A DNA stretch of 64,000 bases from Pseudactinotalea terrae (GTDB lineage: Bacteria; Actinomycetota; Actinomycetes; Actinomycetales; Beutenbergiaceae), in the NCBI RefSeq assembly GCF_009733845.1, contig NZ_WNXZ01000010.1, forward strand, positions 32,501 through 96,500, written 5' to 3'. Below the pieces are notes generated by a model. It worked only from the letters and a program-made list of their open reading frames with translations. It had not been told where the DNA came from and ran no database searches. The translations under genes were made by a program, and so were the position numbers. Positions 1 to 8,825 of this stretch are shown here, piece after piece. How positions within the stretch are numbered: the stretch's first letter is position 1; every line of letters starts with the position of its first letter.

Positions 1-3000
1 ACCGGAGCGAGTTCCAGGTGGTGTCGGCGTTGCCGTCGTAGGCAAGGTAGGCGGACTCCTGGTTCTCCCCGCCCGTCACGGTCGGGTCGAACGTGACACC
101 CTCGGCGATCGCGACCTGCGAGGCGACGGGCGGGCCCTCCGGGTCCTCCGTCACCGGCGCCTCGGTCGTCGGCGTCACGGAGGGCTCCGTGGCCGGCTCG
201 GTGGGGCTGGGGTCGACGGCGCCCGGGCTCGGCCCAGGCGTGAAGGCCGTCGAGGCATCCTTGAGCGTCAGCACCGCCATCACCAGCGCGAAGATGACCA
301 GCGCGATCATCACGCACAGCGCGATCGGCGCGGGGTTGAAGCGCGGGCGACCATCCTCGGACGTCTCGTCGGGAACTGGCCGGAACTCGTCGCGCACGTC
401 GTCCACGAACGCGCCGGCACGCTCCGTCAGCGAACCCAGCCGCTCGCCCGCACCACCGATCAAACCGCGCGCGCCGTCGCCGACCCTGACCGAGACCTCG
501 TTGATCCTGCGGTTGGTCCCACGCAGGGGCTTCGCGGTCCGCGCTGCGGCACCGAGCCCCACCACGGCACCCAGCCCCGACGTCTCGTCCGGGCGCTCCT
601 CGGAGGCCGGCTCGGACTCTGGGCCGGCTCCGATCGGGGTGTCGTCCGCACCGGTGCGCAACGGCTCGTCCGGCAGGCGCTCGGGAGCGTCACCGCCCGG
701 CGCATCCCAGCCGCGCGGCTGCCTGGTGAGCGTGGGCAGCCCGGCGATCGACACGATCGGCGCGCTCGGCTCGACCGGAGCAGGCTCGACGGCGGGAGGC
801 GCGGTGGACACCGAGGTGTCCTCGGCCTCCTCCTCGTCAGGTGTCTCGGCCCAGGGGCCCTCGACGGCCCCGCCGGCCTCGGCCGCCACCGTGGTCTCGT
901 CAGGGACCGGGATGGGCTCGGGCCCGCGGATGAGAGTGGCCTCGGGGTCGCCGGTCACGGTCGCCTCGGGCTCGCGGATCGCGGTCGCCTCGGGCTCGCG
1001 GACCACCGTGGCCTCGGGGTCGCGGATCGCGGTCGCCTCGGCGTCCAGCGGAAGCGCAGCCGAGGTCTCGGCCCGGGCGTATCCCGCTGCCGCGTGGTGC
1101 GGCCGCGTGTACGCCGGGATCGAGCCGGTGTCGGTGACGAGGTCGGAGAACGGTGTGGGCTCGGCGATCATCGGCAGCGGGTGCGGCGCCCAGCCCGAGG
1201 TGTCGATGGCCGAGATCCGCACGGGAGGTGCGGGAGCGGCGGCCGCGGGCTCGGCGCCGGCAGCCTCGACGGACGCAACCTCCGGCAACGCGACCCCGGG
1301 CCGCAAGACCGGCGGCAGCGCAGCAGGCGTGCTCTGGTCGATCTCACCCCAGGGCGCGAGATCGGCCACCAGCTCACCGGGGGTGAAGGGACCGTCCTCG
1401 TGCTCGCCCAGCGTCACCGCGCACAGGGTGTCGAGGTCGTTGGGGACCGCCTCGACGACGTCCCCTGCCGGGGCGGCACTCTCGCCGTGCATGGTGGCGG
1501 CGGGCAGGCCGTCGGCGTTCTCGGGCGCTCCCGCCCACGTGCCGGTGAGCGCGGCGTAGAGCAGGTGCACCAGGCCCACGGCGTCGCGGCGAGCAGCGTC
1601 GGCGCCGTCGCGGACCTCGATGCCCTGCCACGCGGCATCGGTACCGAGCCCCAGGAGCCGGACCTCGCCGTCGTACGTGCGCACCACGGAGGAGGGGCGC
1701 AGGGTGAGGTGGTGGACACCGCGGCGGCGCGCGGTCTCGAGCGCGGCGGCCGCCTCGCCCACGATCGCGCGCGCCTGTGACGGCGCGAGGGGGCCGGCGC
1801 GGAGCAGGTCGGCGAGCGTGATGCCCTCGACCGGGTCGGTCACGACGAAGCCCTGGCCACCCTCGATGCCGGCGCGCAGGATGCGGACCAGCCGGGGGTC
1901 GTCGATCAGCGCGGCGCGGCGGGCGGCGTCGACCGTGTGGTCTCGCTGCGGGCCCTCGAGCATGAGCAGGCGGACCGGTGCGTCGAGCGCGAGGTCGGTG
2001 CCGGACCACACCGCACCGGTGCCGGCGGGGCCGTCCACAGGGTGCTCGAGCTGGAACCGCTCGGCGAGCACCTCGCCCGGGCGCAGGGTCACCGAGTAGT
2101 CCGTGTTCACGTCCTGCTCATCCCTCCCCGTCGGGCCCCCGTACTGGGACATCGTAGACGGCGGCCCAGCGGAGCGGCCGCCCGGCAGGAGGCGGCGCAC
2201 ACGGTTGATCGGGCCGCGCACGCGTGCGAGCAGCGGCCCCAGCTCGCTGACGTGCAGCGCGCGGATGAGCAACAGGTACCCACCCAAGATCAGCGTGCCG
2301 AGCACCACCAACCGCAGCACCGCACCCCCGAGCGAGGTCTCGACCCCCCACAGGTGCAGCAGGCCCCAGGCGGCCAGCGTCGGCGGGATCACGGCCAGCA
2401 GGACCCGCAGGTGGGTACGGAACACCCGGCCGCCGTCGAGGCTCGGCAGGTACTTGCGGGTCGCGAGGTAGCCCACCAGGGCCCCGACCGAGTTCGAGAT
2501 CGTGGTCGCCACGCCGGTGCCGACCACCCACCACCGCGGCTCGAGCAGCCACCAGCCGAGCACCGCCACCACGGCGAGGATGATCGCCATCGGCAGCTGG
2601 ATCCTGAACAGGGTGCGGGTGTCCTCGTAGGCGTAGAACACGCGCTGGACCATCGTCCAGACGCCCATCGAGACCAGCCCGAACGCCATCGCCACGAGCA
2701 CGGCGGCCACGGCGCGGTAGGCGCCGAAGTCCGCACGGTCGAGCAGCACCACCTGCACGAGCGGGATCGCGAGCACGGCGATCGCGGCCGTCGCCACCAC
2801 CGTGAAGATGCCGAGGGTCCGGAGCCCGAAGGAGAGGTCGTCACGCACCTTCGCGCCGTCGCGCGCAGCGGCGTTCTGCGAGACCCGGGTGAACAGCGCG
2901 GTCACGAGCGACACCGTCACCAGCGACTGCGGCAGCATGAAGATGAGGAAGGCGTTGTCGTAGGCGAAGTTGCCGGCGATCGACTCGCCGCCCTCGACGG

Positions 3001-3892
3001 CGGCGGCGCTCGCAGCAGCCGCCACGTTGGAGACCGCCAGGTAACCGACCTGACCCACGGCGAGCGCCGCGAACGCCCAGGTCGCGACCTTGCTCGCCCT
3101 GCCCAGCCCGTGCCCACGCACGCCCCACACCGGCTTGAACCGGAACCCGCTGCGGTACAGCGGGATGATCAGCACCAGGGCCTGCGCGATCACGCCCAGC
3201 GTGGCCGTCCCGGCCAGCAGCGTGATCCGGTCAGCGGTCCACGCCGAGGCGGGGACACCGCCGTCGGGCAGGGATCCGAACATGACGAGGAACGCGACCA
3301 GCCCCGCGATCGCGACCACGTTGTTGATCACCGGCGCCCACATGTAGGGCCCGAAGATGCTGCGCGCGTTGAGGACCTGACCGAGCAGCGTGTACAGGCC
3401 GTAGAAGAACAGCTGCGGGATGCACCAGTACGCCAGCGCGACCGCGACCGCCTTCCACTCCGGCGGGAACGCACCCGCGTAGAGCGTGATCAGCAGCGTC
3501 GCTGCCGCGGTGAGCACGAGCGTGATGCCCGCGAGCACCGCGATCGCGAACGTGAGCAGCCGGTTGACGTGCTCCTGGCCGCCGTCCCTGCGGCGCATGG
3601 CCCGCACGACCTGCGGCACGAGGACCGCGTTGAGGATCCCGCCGGCGAGCAGCATCGAGATGATGTTGGGGAGCTTGTTGGCGACCGACCAGGCGTCGGC
3701 CATGCTGCCCGTGCCGCCGACGGCGAGCACGCCGACCACCGCCACGAGCAACGCGTTCCGCAGCAGCCCCAGCACGCGCGAGACCAGGGTCCCGCTGGCC
3801 ATCACGGCCGCCGAGGACGCCAGACCGCGCGGCCCGCGCCTCGGCTGCGGCGGCGTGGGCTGCGAGGGCGTGCTCTCCAGCCGTGCGGTCAT
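1..3892 (-). CDS. murJ: MurJ lipid II flippase fused to a pseudokinase, TM and extracellular domain (C-terminus off the left edge)
   Basis: One uninterrupted frame runs from the ATG at 3892 to the left edge (at least 1,297 codons). Residues about 30-560 are a polytopic MurJ/MviN lipid II flippase for peptidoglycan synthesis. From about residue 595 the same frame enters a kinase-like fold. The VAIK lysine position reads VRLLM, the HRDLKP position reads HLTLRP and the DFG position reads GLG, so catalytic residues are missing. About residues 944-987 are five 8-residue repeats of the EATxIREP type in a Pro/Glu-rich cytoplasmic linker. A single TM (about 1186-1208) and an extracellular tail (YDGNADTTWNSL, discoidin/CBM-like) follow. 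Mycobacterial MviN (Rv3910) has the same layout and there recruits FhaA after phosphorylation by PknB. A separate GTG at 2110 is in the same frame, so it is not a second gene. It lies 22 bp downstream of the DUF6049 gene in a probable operon. Confidence 0.9.
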   Translation of the reverse strand, partial: MTARLESTPSQPTPPQPRRGPRGLASSAAVMASGTLVSRVLGLLRNALLVAVVGVLAVGGTGSMADAWSVANKLPNIISMLLAGGILNAVLVPQVVRAMRRRDGGQEHVNRLLTFAIAVLAGITLVLTAAATLLITLYAGAFPPEWKAVAVALAYWCIPQLFFYGLYTLLGQVLNARSIFGPYMWAPVINNVVAIAGLVAFLVMFGSLPDGGVPASAWTADRITLLAGTATLGVIAQALVLIIPLYRSGFRFKPVWGVRGHGLGRASKVATWAFAALAVGQVGYLAVSNVAAAASAAAVEGGESIAGNFAYDNAFLIFMLPQSLVTVSLVTALFTRVSQNAAARDGAKVRDDLSFGLRTLGIFTVVATAAIAVLAIPLVQVVLLDRADFGAYRAVAAVLVAMAFGLVSMGVWTMVQRVFYAYEDTRTLFRIQLPMAIILAVVAVLGWWLLEPRWWVVGTGVATTISNSVGALVGYLATRKYLPSLDGGRVFRTHLRVLLAVIPPTLAAWGLLHLWGVETSLGGAVLRLVVLGTLILGGYLLLIRALHVSELGPLLARVRGPINRVRRLLPGGRSAGPPSTMSQYGGPTGRDEQDVNTDYSVTLRPGEVLAERFQLEHPVDGPAGTGAVWSGTDLALDAPVRLLMLEGPQRDHTVDAARRAALIDDPRLVRILRAGIEGGQGFVVTDPVEGITLADLLRAGPLAPSQARAIVGEAAAALETARRRGVHHLTLRPSSVVRTYDGEVRLLGLGTDAAWQGIEVRDGADAARRDAVGLVHLLYAALTGTWAGAPENADGLPAATMHGESAAPAGDVVEAVPNDLDTLCAVTLGEHEDGPFTPGELVADLAPWGEIDQSTPAALPPVLRPGVALPEVASVEAAGAEPAAAAPAPPVRISAIDTSGWAPHPLPMIAEPTPFSDLVTDTGSIPAYTRPHHAAAGYARAETSAALPLDAEATAIRDPEATVVREPEATAIREPEATVTGDPEATLIRGPEPIPVPDETTVAAEAGGAVEGPWAETPDEEEAEDTSVSTAPPAVEPAPVEPSAPIVSIAGLPTLTRQPRGWDAPGGDAPERLPDEPLRTGADDTPIGAGPESEPASEERPDETSGLGAVVGLGAAARTAKPLRGTNRRINEVSVRVGDGARGLIGGAGERLGSLTERAGAFVDDVRDEFRPVPDETSEDGRPRFNPAPIALCVMIALVIFALVMAVLTLKDASTAFTPGPSPGAVDPSPTEPATEPSVTPTTEAPVTEDPEGPPVASQVAIAEGVTFDPTVTGGENQESAYLAYDGNADTTWNSLR

Positions 3893-3914
3893 CGGTCGTC
3901 TCTCATCTGCGACC

Positions 3915-6035
3915 TCATTGTGCGTCGGCGCGGCGGCCACCGCGTCTGATCGTGCGGATCATTCCGATGACGAACGCCACAGCGAGCAGCCCGCCGACCA
4001 CGGCCGTGCCGATGTTCTCCCACTCGGCCCGGACCCGGACCGTGAAGGAGGCGGGCTCGGCGAGGTCACGCTCGGCTCCCGCGGCTGCGGGGTGCACGTG
4101 GATATCGACCATGACGTTCCCGTTCGCGACGGCGGTGGTGGGGATCCGTACGACCGTGGACTCCTGCGGGGCCAGGGCGACCGTCACGGGCTCGCGCGCC
4201 TGCAGCATGCTCTCCCCGGGCACGAGCGAGACCGTCACCACGGCCTCGACCGACAGCCGGTTCGTCAACGTCACCGGGAGGTTGCCGCCCTCGGAGATCA
4301 GCGTGAGGTCGCTGCCCGCCTCGACGTGGATCTGGGAGCCGAGGTCGTCGATCGCGGTGGTCGCCACCCCGAGCAGCTGCTCGCGCAGCTGCGGGTCACC
4401 GGCGAACGCGGACCCGAGCGGGTTCAGCAGCGTGGGCACGTACGCCTCGCGGATCGTGGGGCCGGCGGCCGCCGTGTAGGCGTCCACCACCTCGCGCCCG
4501 TCGAGGAGGCTGTCGACGGCGGTCGGTGAGATCCCTCCCGACGTCGCCCGGTCCCGGGGCAGCTCGAACACGACGCCCGGGCCGGTGCGGCCGAGCAGGC
4601 TCCGCAGGGTGGCGGGCTCGAACCAGGGCGCCTGCTGCAGCGACTCGATCTGCTCGGAGAGGTTGCCGAGGTCCTCGGAGCCGATATCGCGGGGCAGCAC
4701 CAGCAGGAAACCGTCCCCCTCGTCCGGCACGGCCCTGCTGAGCACGGCCGAGAGCGCGAGCGTGGCCTGTCGCCCCGTCACCCCGGTGACGGCGCTGGAC
4801 CCGAGAGCCGCACCGAGCTTCTGATCGGCCAGCACGGCCTGGACATCACCCGAGCCGAAGGAGGCGGTGGCGTGCGTGGTGGGAGGGATCGTGTAGTCCG
4901 CCGCGTCGAGCACCACCGCCTCGGCGCCGCGGTCCACGAGAGTGGCGGCGGCCGGCGCCGAGAGCCCGCTCGCGGGCCAGGCCACGCTCTCCACGGCGAG
5001 CCCGGCCTCGGCGAGCAGGGCCTCGGAGCGGGTCACGCCGTCGGCCCAGAGATCGGCGCCACCGGCGCCCACGAGCGCGGTGACGTCGGCATCCGCGTAG
5101 CCGAGTGCGATCAGGTCGCCGCGGCGCTGCGGATCGGTGAGGCGGTCGATCAGCACCTCGCGGGCGGGTCCGTCGACCTGGGTGCCCGGGTCCTCGCCGT
5201 CATCGGTGGCGCCCTCGGTCGCCTCGGTGCTCGGTGTCTCGTCGGCCGGCTCCGTGGTGCCCGGGGCAGCGCCACCGGCGAGAGTCGGGACCGAGCCCGG
5301 CGGCACCTGCTCGAGCAGTGCCGGGTCGATCGCGAGGCTCGCGTCCAGCCCGACCGCGTCCAGCACCTCCAGCAGCCGTGGCGCCGCGATCTCGAGCACC
5401 GGCACCTGCTGCTCGACGGCGTCTGCCCACTCCTGCGCGGTCGGTGTCAGCGGAACCAGCAGCGCGAGCTCGGAGGGGGTGCGGACCGCCGGATCGGTGG
5501 GGAACCAGAGCATCGTGGTGCGGGCGGCCCCCTCGAGGCCGCCCGAGCGGGCCTGGATCTCGACGCCGCGCGGACCCCACGCCGAGAGCTGCGAGAACGT
5601 CCCATCGGTCGGCAGGTTGATCGTGAACGGCACCGACCCGCCGGCAGGGATCTCCGGGGCGTCCTCGGCGGTGTTCCACCCGGTCAGGGCCCTGACGTTG
5701 AGGTCGGAGGTGCCGTCGAGCCAGGCGTCCAGCGCCTCGACCGAGCTCGGGACGTGGAGCTGCAGCATCAGCCGGACCGCCGGCGCCTCGAGCGTGGCGT
5801 CCGTGTTGTTCTGCACCCGGCCGGTGATCACGAGCTCATCTCCCGTGGTGACCACAGCGGGCGTGACGCCCGTGAGCTCGACGACCAGGTCGCCGTCGTC
5901 GGCCCGCGCCGGTGACAGCGGGATCAGCGCGACGCCCAGCCCCAGGGTGAGCGCGAGCATCGCGAGGAGGGTTCGGAGCCCGGACGGCGTTCTCGAACCC
6001 AGGGACCTGACGACGGTCCCCGCACCCCGCGTCAC
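3915..6035 (-). CDS. DUF6049-type secreted, membrane-anchored protein (Rv3909-like)
   Basis: A 706-aa protein. GTG at 6035 is chosen because it starts 1 bp after the NUDIX stop and puts a signal peptide (LRTLLAMLALTLGLGVALIP, cleavage near ARA-DD) at the N-terminus. The ORF can be extended upstream only through the NUDIX gene. The body is extracytoplasmic, with an early Ig-like part (LVVELTGVTPAVVTTGDEL), a linker rich in Thr/Glu near residue 240, a second folded part, then a C-terminal TM (about 675-695, VVGGLLAVAFVIGMIRTI) and an Arg-rich cytoplasmic end. Function is unknown. It sits constantly between the NUDIX gene and murJ in Actinobacteria, as Rv3909 does in M. tuberculosis, which suggests an envelope role coupled to MurJ (inference). 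Confidence 0.85.
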   Translation of the reverse strand: MTRGAGTVVRSLGSRTPSGLRTLLAMLALTLGLGVALIPLSPARADDGDLVVELTGVTPAVVTTGDELVITGRVQNNTDATLEAPAVRLMLQLHVPSSVEALDAWLDGTSDLNVRALTGWNTAEDAPEIPAGGSVPFTINLPTDGTFSQLSAWGPRGVEIQARSGGLEGAARTTMLWFPTDPAVRTPSELALLVPLTPTAQEWADAVEQQVPVLEIAAPRLLEVLDAVGLDASLAIDPALLEQVPPGSVPTLAGGAAPGTTEPADETPSTEATEGATDDGEDPGTQVDGPAREVLIDRLTDPQRRGDLIALGYADADVTALVGAGGADLWADGVTRSEALLAEAGLAVESVAWPASGLSAPAAATLVDRGAEAVVLDAADYTIPPTTHATASFGSGDVQAVLADQKLGAALGSSAVTGVTGRQATLALSAVLSRAVPDEGDGFLLVLPRDIGSEDLGNLSEQIESLQQAPWFEPATLRSLLGRTGPGVVFELPRDRATSGGISPTAVDSLLDGREVVDAYTAAAGPTIREAYVPTLLNPLGSAFAGDPQLREQLLGVATTAIDDLGSQIHVEAGSDLTLISEGGNLPVTLTNRLSVEAVVTVSLVPGESMLQAREPVTVALAPQESTVVRIPTTAVANGNVMVDIHVHPAAAGAERDLAEPASFTVRVRAEWENIGTAVVGGLLAVAFVIGMIRTIRRGGRRADAQ

Positions 6036-6036
6036 C

Positions 6037-6555
6037 TCAGGCTCTCCCGATGAGCACGTCTCGAGCCGTCGCGACCACGCGGCGCTCGTTCGGGTACGCG
6101 AGCCGCGAGGCGACCTCGTCGAGCGGCACCCAGGCGACATCCTCGGCCTCGTGGTCGGGATCGTTCTCGATCGTGAGGTGCCCGCCGGTGCGCTGCAGCA
6201 GGTAGTGGTGGACGACCTTGTGCACGCGCCGGTCGGTGCCGGCGAACCAGTAGTCGATGGTGGCGAGATGCCGGATGACGAACCCCTCGATGCCGGTCTC
6301 CTCGGCGATCTCGCGGACCGCGGCCTCCTCGGCGGTCTCGTCGCCCTCGAGGTGACCCTTGGGCAGGCACCACTCGAGCCGGCCGGCACGGTTGCGGCGC
6401 GCGATCACCGCGGTGAGCGCCTGACCCTCGACGACGTCGACCACCAGCCCTCCCGCCGACGTCTCGTCCACGACCGGCAGCGGCGGCGCGTAGAACCGGC
6501 GCTGCGGCGGGGTCGGGACGGGCCGCTGGGGCGGCGTCGGGACGGCGGCGGACAT
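6037..6555 (-). CDS. NUDIX hydrolase (MutT4-like)
   Basis: A 172-aa protein with a perfect Nudix box at about residues 96-118. It begins GHLEGDE and ends REIAEETGI, matching Gx5Ex7REUxEExGU, so it should hydrolyse a nucleoside-diphosphate-linked substrate with divalent metal. The N-terminus (residues 1-25) is Pro-rich with two PTPPQR repeats, after which the domain begins at ETSAGGLVVD. Position between the CCA-adding enzyme and the DUF6049-murJ pair matches mutT4 of mycobacteria, supporting the family assignment rather than a specific substrate. First gene of the leftward operon; the next gene starts 1 bp after its stop. Confidence 0.9.
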   Translation of the reverse strand: MSAAVPTPPQRPVPTPPQRRFYAPPLPVVDETSAGGLVVDVVEGQALTAVIARRNRAGRLEWCLPKGHLEGDETAEEAAVREIAEETGIEGFVIRHLATIDYWFAGTDRRVHKVVHHYLLQRTGGHLTIENDPDHEAEDVAWVPLDEVASRLAYPNERRVVATARDVLIGRA

Positions 6556-6628
6556 GATGACACTGTAGGAGGTTCCGCGCGCGAGGTTCCGACCAACCCA
6601 CGACCCCCCACGCTTTCGCCACGATTTC

Positions 6629-6684
6629 GGACCGCGGACCGCGGACCGCGGACCGCGGACCGCGGACCGCGGACCGCGGACCGC
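6629..6684. repeat. Eight perfect 7-bp tandem repeats (GGACCGC)
   Basis: GGACCGC is repeated eight times without error in the 135-bp gap between the NUDIX start and the VOC gene stop. Such an array can change copy number by slippage. It lies upstream of the NUDIX-DUF6049-murJ operon, within about 75-130 bp of its start codon, so copy number could affect promoter spacing (inference). Confidence 0.9.
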
Positions 6685-6690
6685 CGGGCG

Positions 6691-7074
6691 TCAGCGCTGC
6701 TCGACCTCCGCGTTGTCCTCCAGGTAGACCAGGCCGTTGCCGTCGGGGTCGGTGAAGGAGAACATCGGCGGCATGCCCGCCATCCGCAGCACGTCATCGT
6801 TGTGCAGGGTGACGCCCGCCTCCCGGATCGTGTCGTGGGCCAGCTGGGCGTCGGAGGTGCCCAGCCGGATCGCCACGGGGATCTCGCTGTCCGGTGGCAG
6901 CAGGAACAGGGACACGCCCGAGCCCGGTGGCACGACCTCGACCAGCCGCGCGCCGGGCCATACCTCGACGTCGGTGCGCAGCTCGCAGCCCAGCACCTCG
7001 GTGTAGAACCTCAGCGCTGCGTCCTGGTCGGCCACCGGCACGGACACGCTCAATACTCTCGTCGTCATCGCCAT
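6691..7074 (-). CDS. VOC (glyoxalase/bleomycin resistance) superfamily protein
   Basis: A 127-aa single-domain VOC protein. It has the two paired beta-alpha-beta-beta-beta modules: residues 4-60 (VLSVSVPVADQDAALRFYTE) and 65-122 (AIRLGTSDAQLAHDTIREAG, ending FTDPDGNGLVYLED). The glutamate near the C-terminus (YLED) is the usual metal ligand. Members act as lyases, dioxygenases or binding proteins, and the substrate cannot be told from sequence. ATG at 7074 is taken; a second ATG lies two codons downstream and either is possible. It points toward the NUDIX gene and away from the CCA enzyme. Confidence 0.85.
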   Translation of the reverse strand: MAMTTRVLSVSVPVADQDAALRFYTEVLGCELRTDVEVWPGARLVEVVPPGSGVSLFLLPPDSEIPVAIRLGTSDAQLAHDTIREAGVTLHNDDVLRMAGMPPMFSFTDPDGNGLVYLEDNAEVEQR

Positions 7075-7173
7075 GTCCCATTGCAGCAGGCGCGGAGCAG
7101 GTTGTCCTCGGCTTCGCGGGGGCGCGTGCGACCACCCCGATGATCACGACGGCGGAGCGCGCCCCGTGCGGGC

Positions 7174-8646
7174 ATGGCACCCTATGGGGCTGTGCCTGCT
7201 GTCCCCGGAAACCCCGACCCCGCGCTGCTCCGGCGCGCCCTCGGCGTGCTCGCGCAGTACGCCCCCGAAGCCGTCGAGCTCGGGCGGCGGTTCGCCGACG
7301 CCGGGTTCGAGCTGGCGCTGGTGGGCGGACCGGTGCGGGACGCGTTCCTGGGCAAGGCCGGCGTCGACCTCGACTTCGCAACCTCCGCCCGGCCAGAGGA
7401 CACCGAGCAGATCCTTGCCCGATGGGGCACAGCGACCTGGGACATGGGCCGCGAGTTCGGCACGATCGGCGCGCGCAAGGGCGAGGTGATCGTCGAGGTC
7501 ACCACCTATCGCACCGACACCTACGACCCGAGCTCCCGCAAGCCCGAGGTGGCCTATGGAGACACCCTCGAGGGCGACCTGTCGCGCCGGGACTTCACCG
7601 TGAACGCGATGGCGGTGCGCCTGCCCGACCTGCAGTTCGTGGACCCCTTCGGCGGGCTCGCGGACCTCGCCGACAAGGTGCTGCGCACGCCGGTCGCGCC
7701 CGAGCAGTCGTTCGCCGACGACCCGCTGCGCATGATGCGTGCGGCACGCTTCACCGCGCAGCTCGGGTTCGAGGTCGAGGAGAAGACCTTCGCGGCGATG
7801 ACGGCGATGTCTGGGCGCCTCGAGATCGTCTCGGCGGAGCGGGTCCAGGCCGAGCTCGTCAAGCTGCTGCTCGCCGACCGGCCCCGCGCCGGCCTCGAGC
7901 TGATGACCTTCACCGGGCTGGCCGACATCGTGCTGCCCGAGCTGCCCGGCCTGCAGCTCACGATCGACGAGCACCACCGCCACAAGGACGTCTACGAGCA
8001 CACGCTGACCGTGCTCGACCAGGCGATCGCGCTCGAGACCGGCCCCGACGGCCCCGTGCCCGGACCCGACCTCGTGCTCCGGCTGGCAGCGCTGCTCCAC
8101 GACATCGGCAAGCCCGCCACCCGCGCGCTCGAGCCCGGCGGCGGTGTCAGCTTCCACCACCACGAGGTCGTCGGCGCCAAGATGACCCGCAAGCGGATGC
8201 GCGCGCTCCGGTTCGACAAGGCCACCACCGAGGCCGTGTCGCACCTCGTGTTCCTGCATCTGCGCTTCCACGGGTACGGCGAGGTCGCCTGGACCGACTC
8301 GGCCGTGCGCCGCTACGTCACCGACGCCGGCGACCAGCTCGAGCGGCTGCACCGGCTCACCCGCGCCGACTGCACCACCCGCAACCAGCGCAAGGCTGCT
8401 CGCCTCTCGCACGCCTACGACGACCTCGAGCGCCGCATCGTCGAGCTTGCTGAGCAGGAGGAGCTCAAGGCGATCCGGCCCGATCTCGACGGCACCCAGA
8501 TCATGGAGATCCTCGGCATCGGCCCGGGCCGCGAGGTCGGTGCCGCCTACAAGCACCTGCTCGCCCTCCGCATGGAGCACGGTCCTCTCGGCGAGGACCG
8601 CGCCCGCTCCGAGCTCCTCAGCTGGTGGGCCGCCCACCAGTCCTGA
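7174..8646 (+). CDS. cca: CCA-adding tRNA nucleotidyltransferase with HD domain
   Basis: A 490-aa class II nucleotidyltransferase that builds or repairs the 3' CCA of tRNA. The head carries LVGGPVRDAFLG followed by the metal-binding DLDF, then the ERxxxE-type signature (SAERVQAELVKLLL). The neck/body contains an HD phosphohydrolase domain (LLHDIGKPATR, then HHHEVVG). Length and domain order match the actinobacterial PcnA/Cca family. ATG 7174 has no clear Shine-Dalgarno; GTG at 7192 (VPAVPGNPDP) is an equally reasonable start. It is divergent from the VOC and murJ block, the same arrangement as Rv3907c in mycobacteria. Confidence 0.95.
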   Translation: MAPYGAVPAVPGNPDPALLRRALGVLAQYAPEAVELGRRFADAGFELALVGGPVRDAFLGKAGVDLDFATSARPEDTEQILARWGTATWDMGREFGTIGARKGEVIVEVTTYRTDTYDPSSRKPEVAYGDTLEGDLSRRDFTVNAMAVRLPDLQFVDPFGGLADLADKVLRTPVAPEQSFADDPLRMMRAARFTAQLGFEVEEKTFAAMTAMSGRLEIVSAERVQAELVKLLLADRPRAGLELMTFTGLADIVLPELPGLQLTIDEHHRHKDVYEHTLTVLDQAIALETGPDGPVPGPDLVLRLAALLHDIGKPATRALEPGGGVSFHHHEVVGAKMTRKRMRALRFDKATTEAVSHLVFLHLRFHGYGEVAWTDSAVRRYVTDAGDQLERLHRLTRADCTTRNQRKAARLSHAYDDLERRIVELAEQEELKAIRPDLDGTQIMEILGIGPGREVGAAYKHLLALRMEHGPLGEDRARSELLSWWAAHQS

Positions 8647-8655
8647 GGGTCCTCT

Positions 8656-8771
8656 CGGCTGGTGGCTGAGCGTCCACCTCCGCTCCCGGCTGGTGGCTGA
8701 GCGTCCACCGGGCGCCCGTGGATGGCCGCTGAGTGACCTGCCCGCCTGGGTGGTGGCCGCTGAGTGACCTG
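8656..8771. repeat. Four-unit degenerate tandem repeat, about 31-bp period, between convergent genes
   Basis: Two perfect 23-bp copies (CGGCTGGTGGCTGAGCGTCC plus ACC) start at 8656 and 8687. Two perfect 18-bp copies (TGGCCGCTGAGTGACCTG) start at 8723 and 8754. Unit starts are 31, 32 and 31 bp apart, and the two versions share a CTGAG core. Each first-type unit can form a short GGTGG/CCACC stem. It fills the gap between the convergent CCA enzyme and GDPD genes, where it may act in transcription termination (inference). Confidence 0.85.
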
Positions 8772-8825
8772 GGCACGCCCGGTGGTGACCACGTCGTCGG
8801 CCCGCCGCCCCACCGAGCGGCGGCG

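Noticed and set aside
93..1559. A 488-aa plus-strand open frame rich in Ser, Gly, Ala and Val
   Set aside because: It is the antisense shadow of the pseudokinase/linker part of the murJ fusion. The composition is codon mirror-image and shows no domain, while the minus frame shows kinase-like and TM features in one continuous frame with MurJ.
2108..2110. GTG start suggesting a separate pseudokinase gene after murJ
   Set aside because: The GTG is in the same frame as the murJ ATG at 3892 (both positions give remainder 1 on division by 3), and no stop codon lies between them.
1937..3949. A 670-aa plus-strand frame full of Arg, His, Glu and Gln
   Set aside because: High-GC shadow opposite murJ; no recognisable domain.
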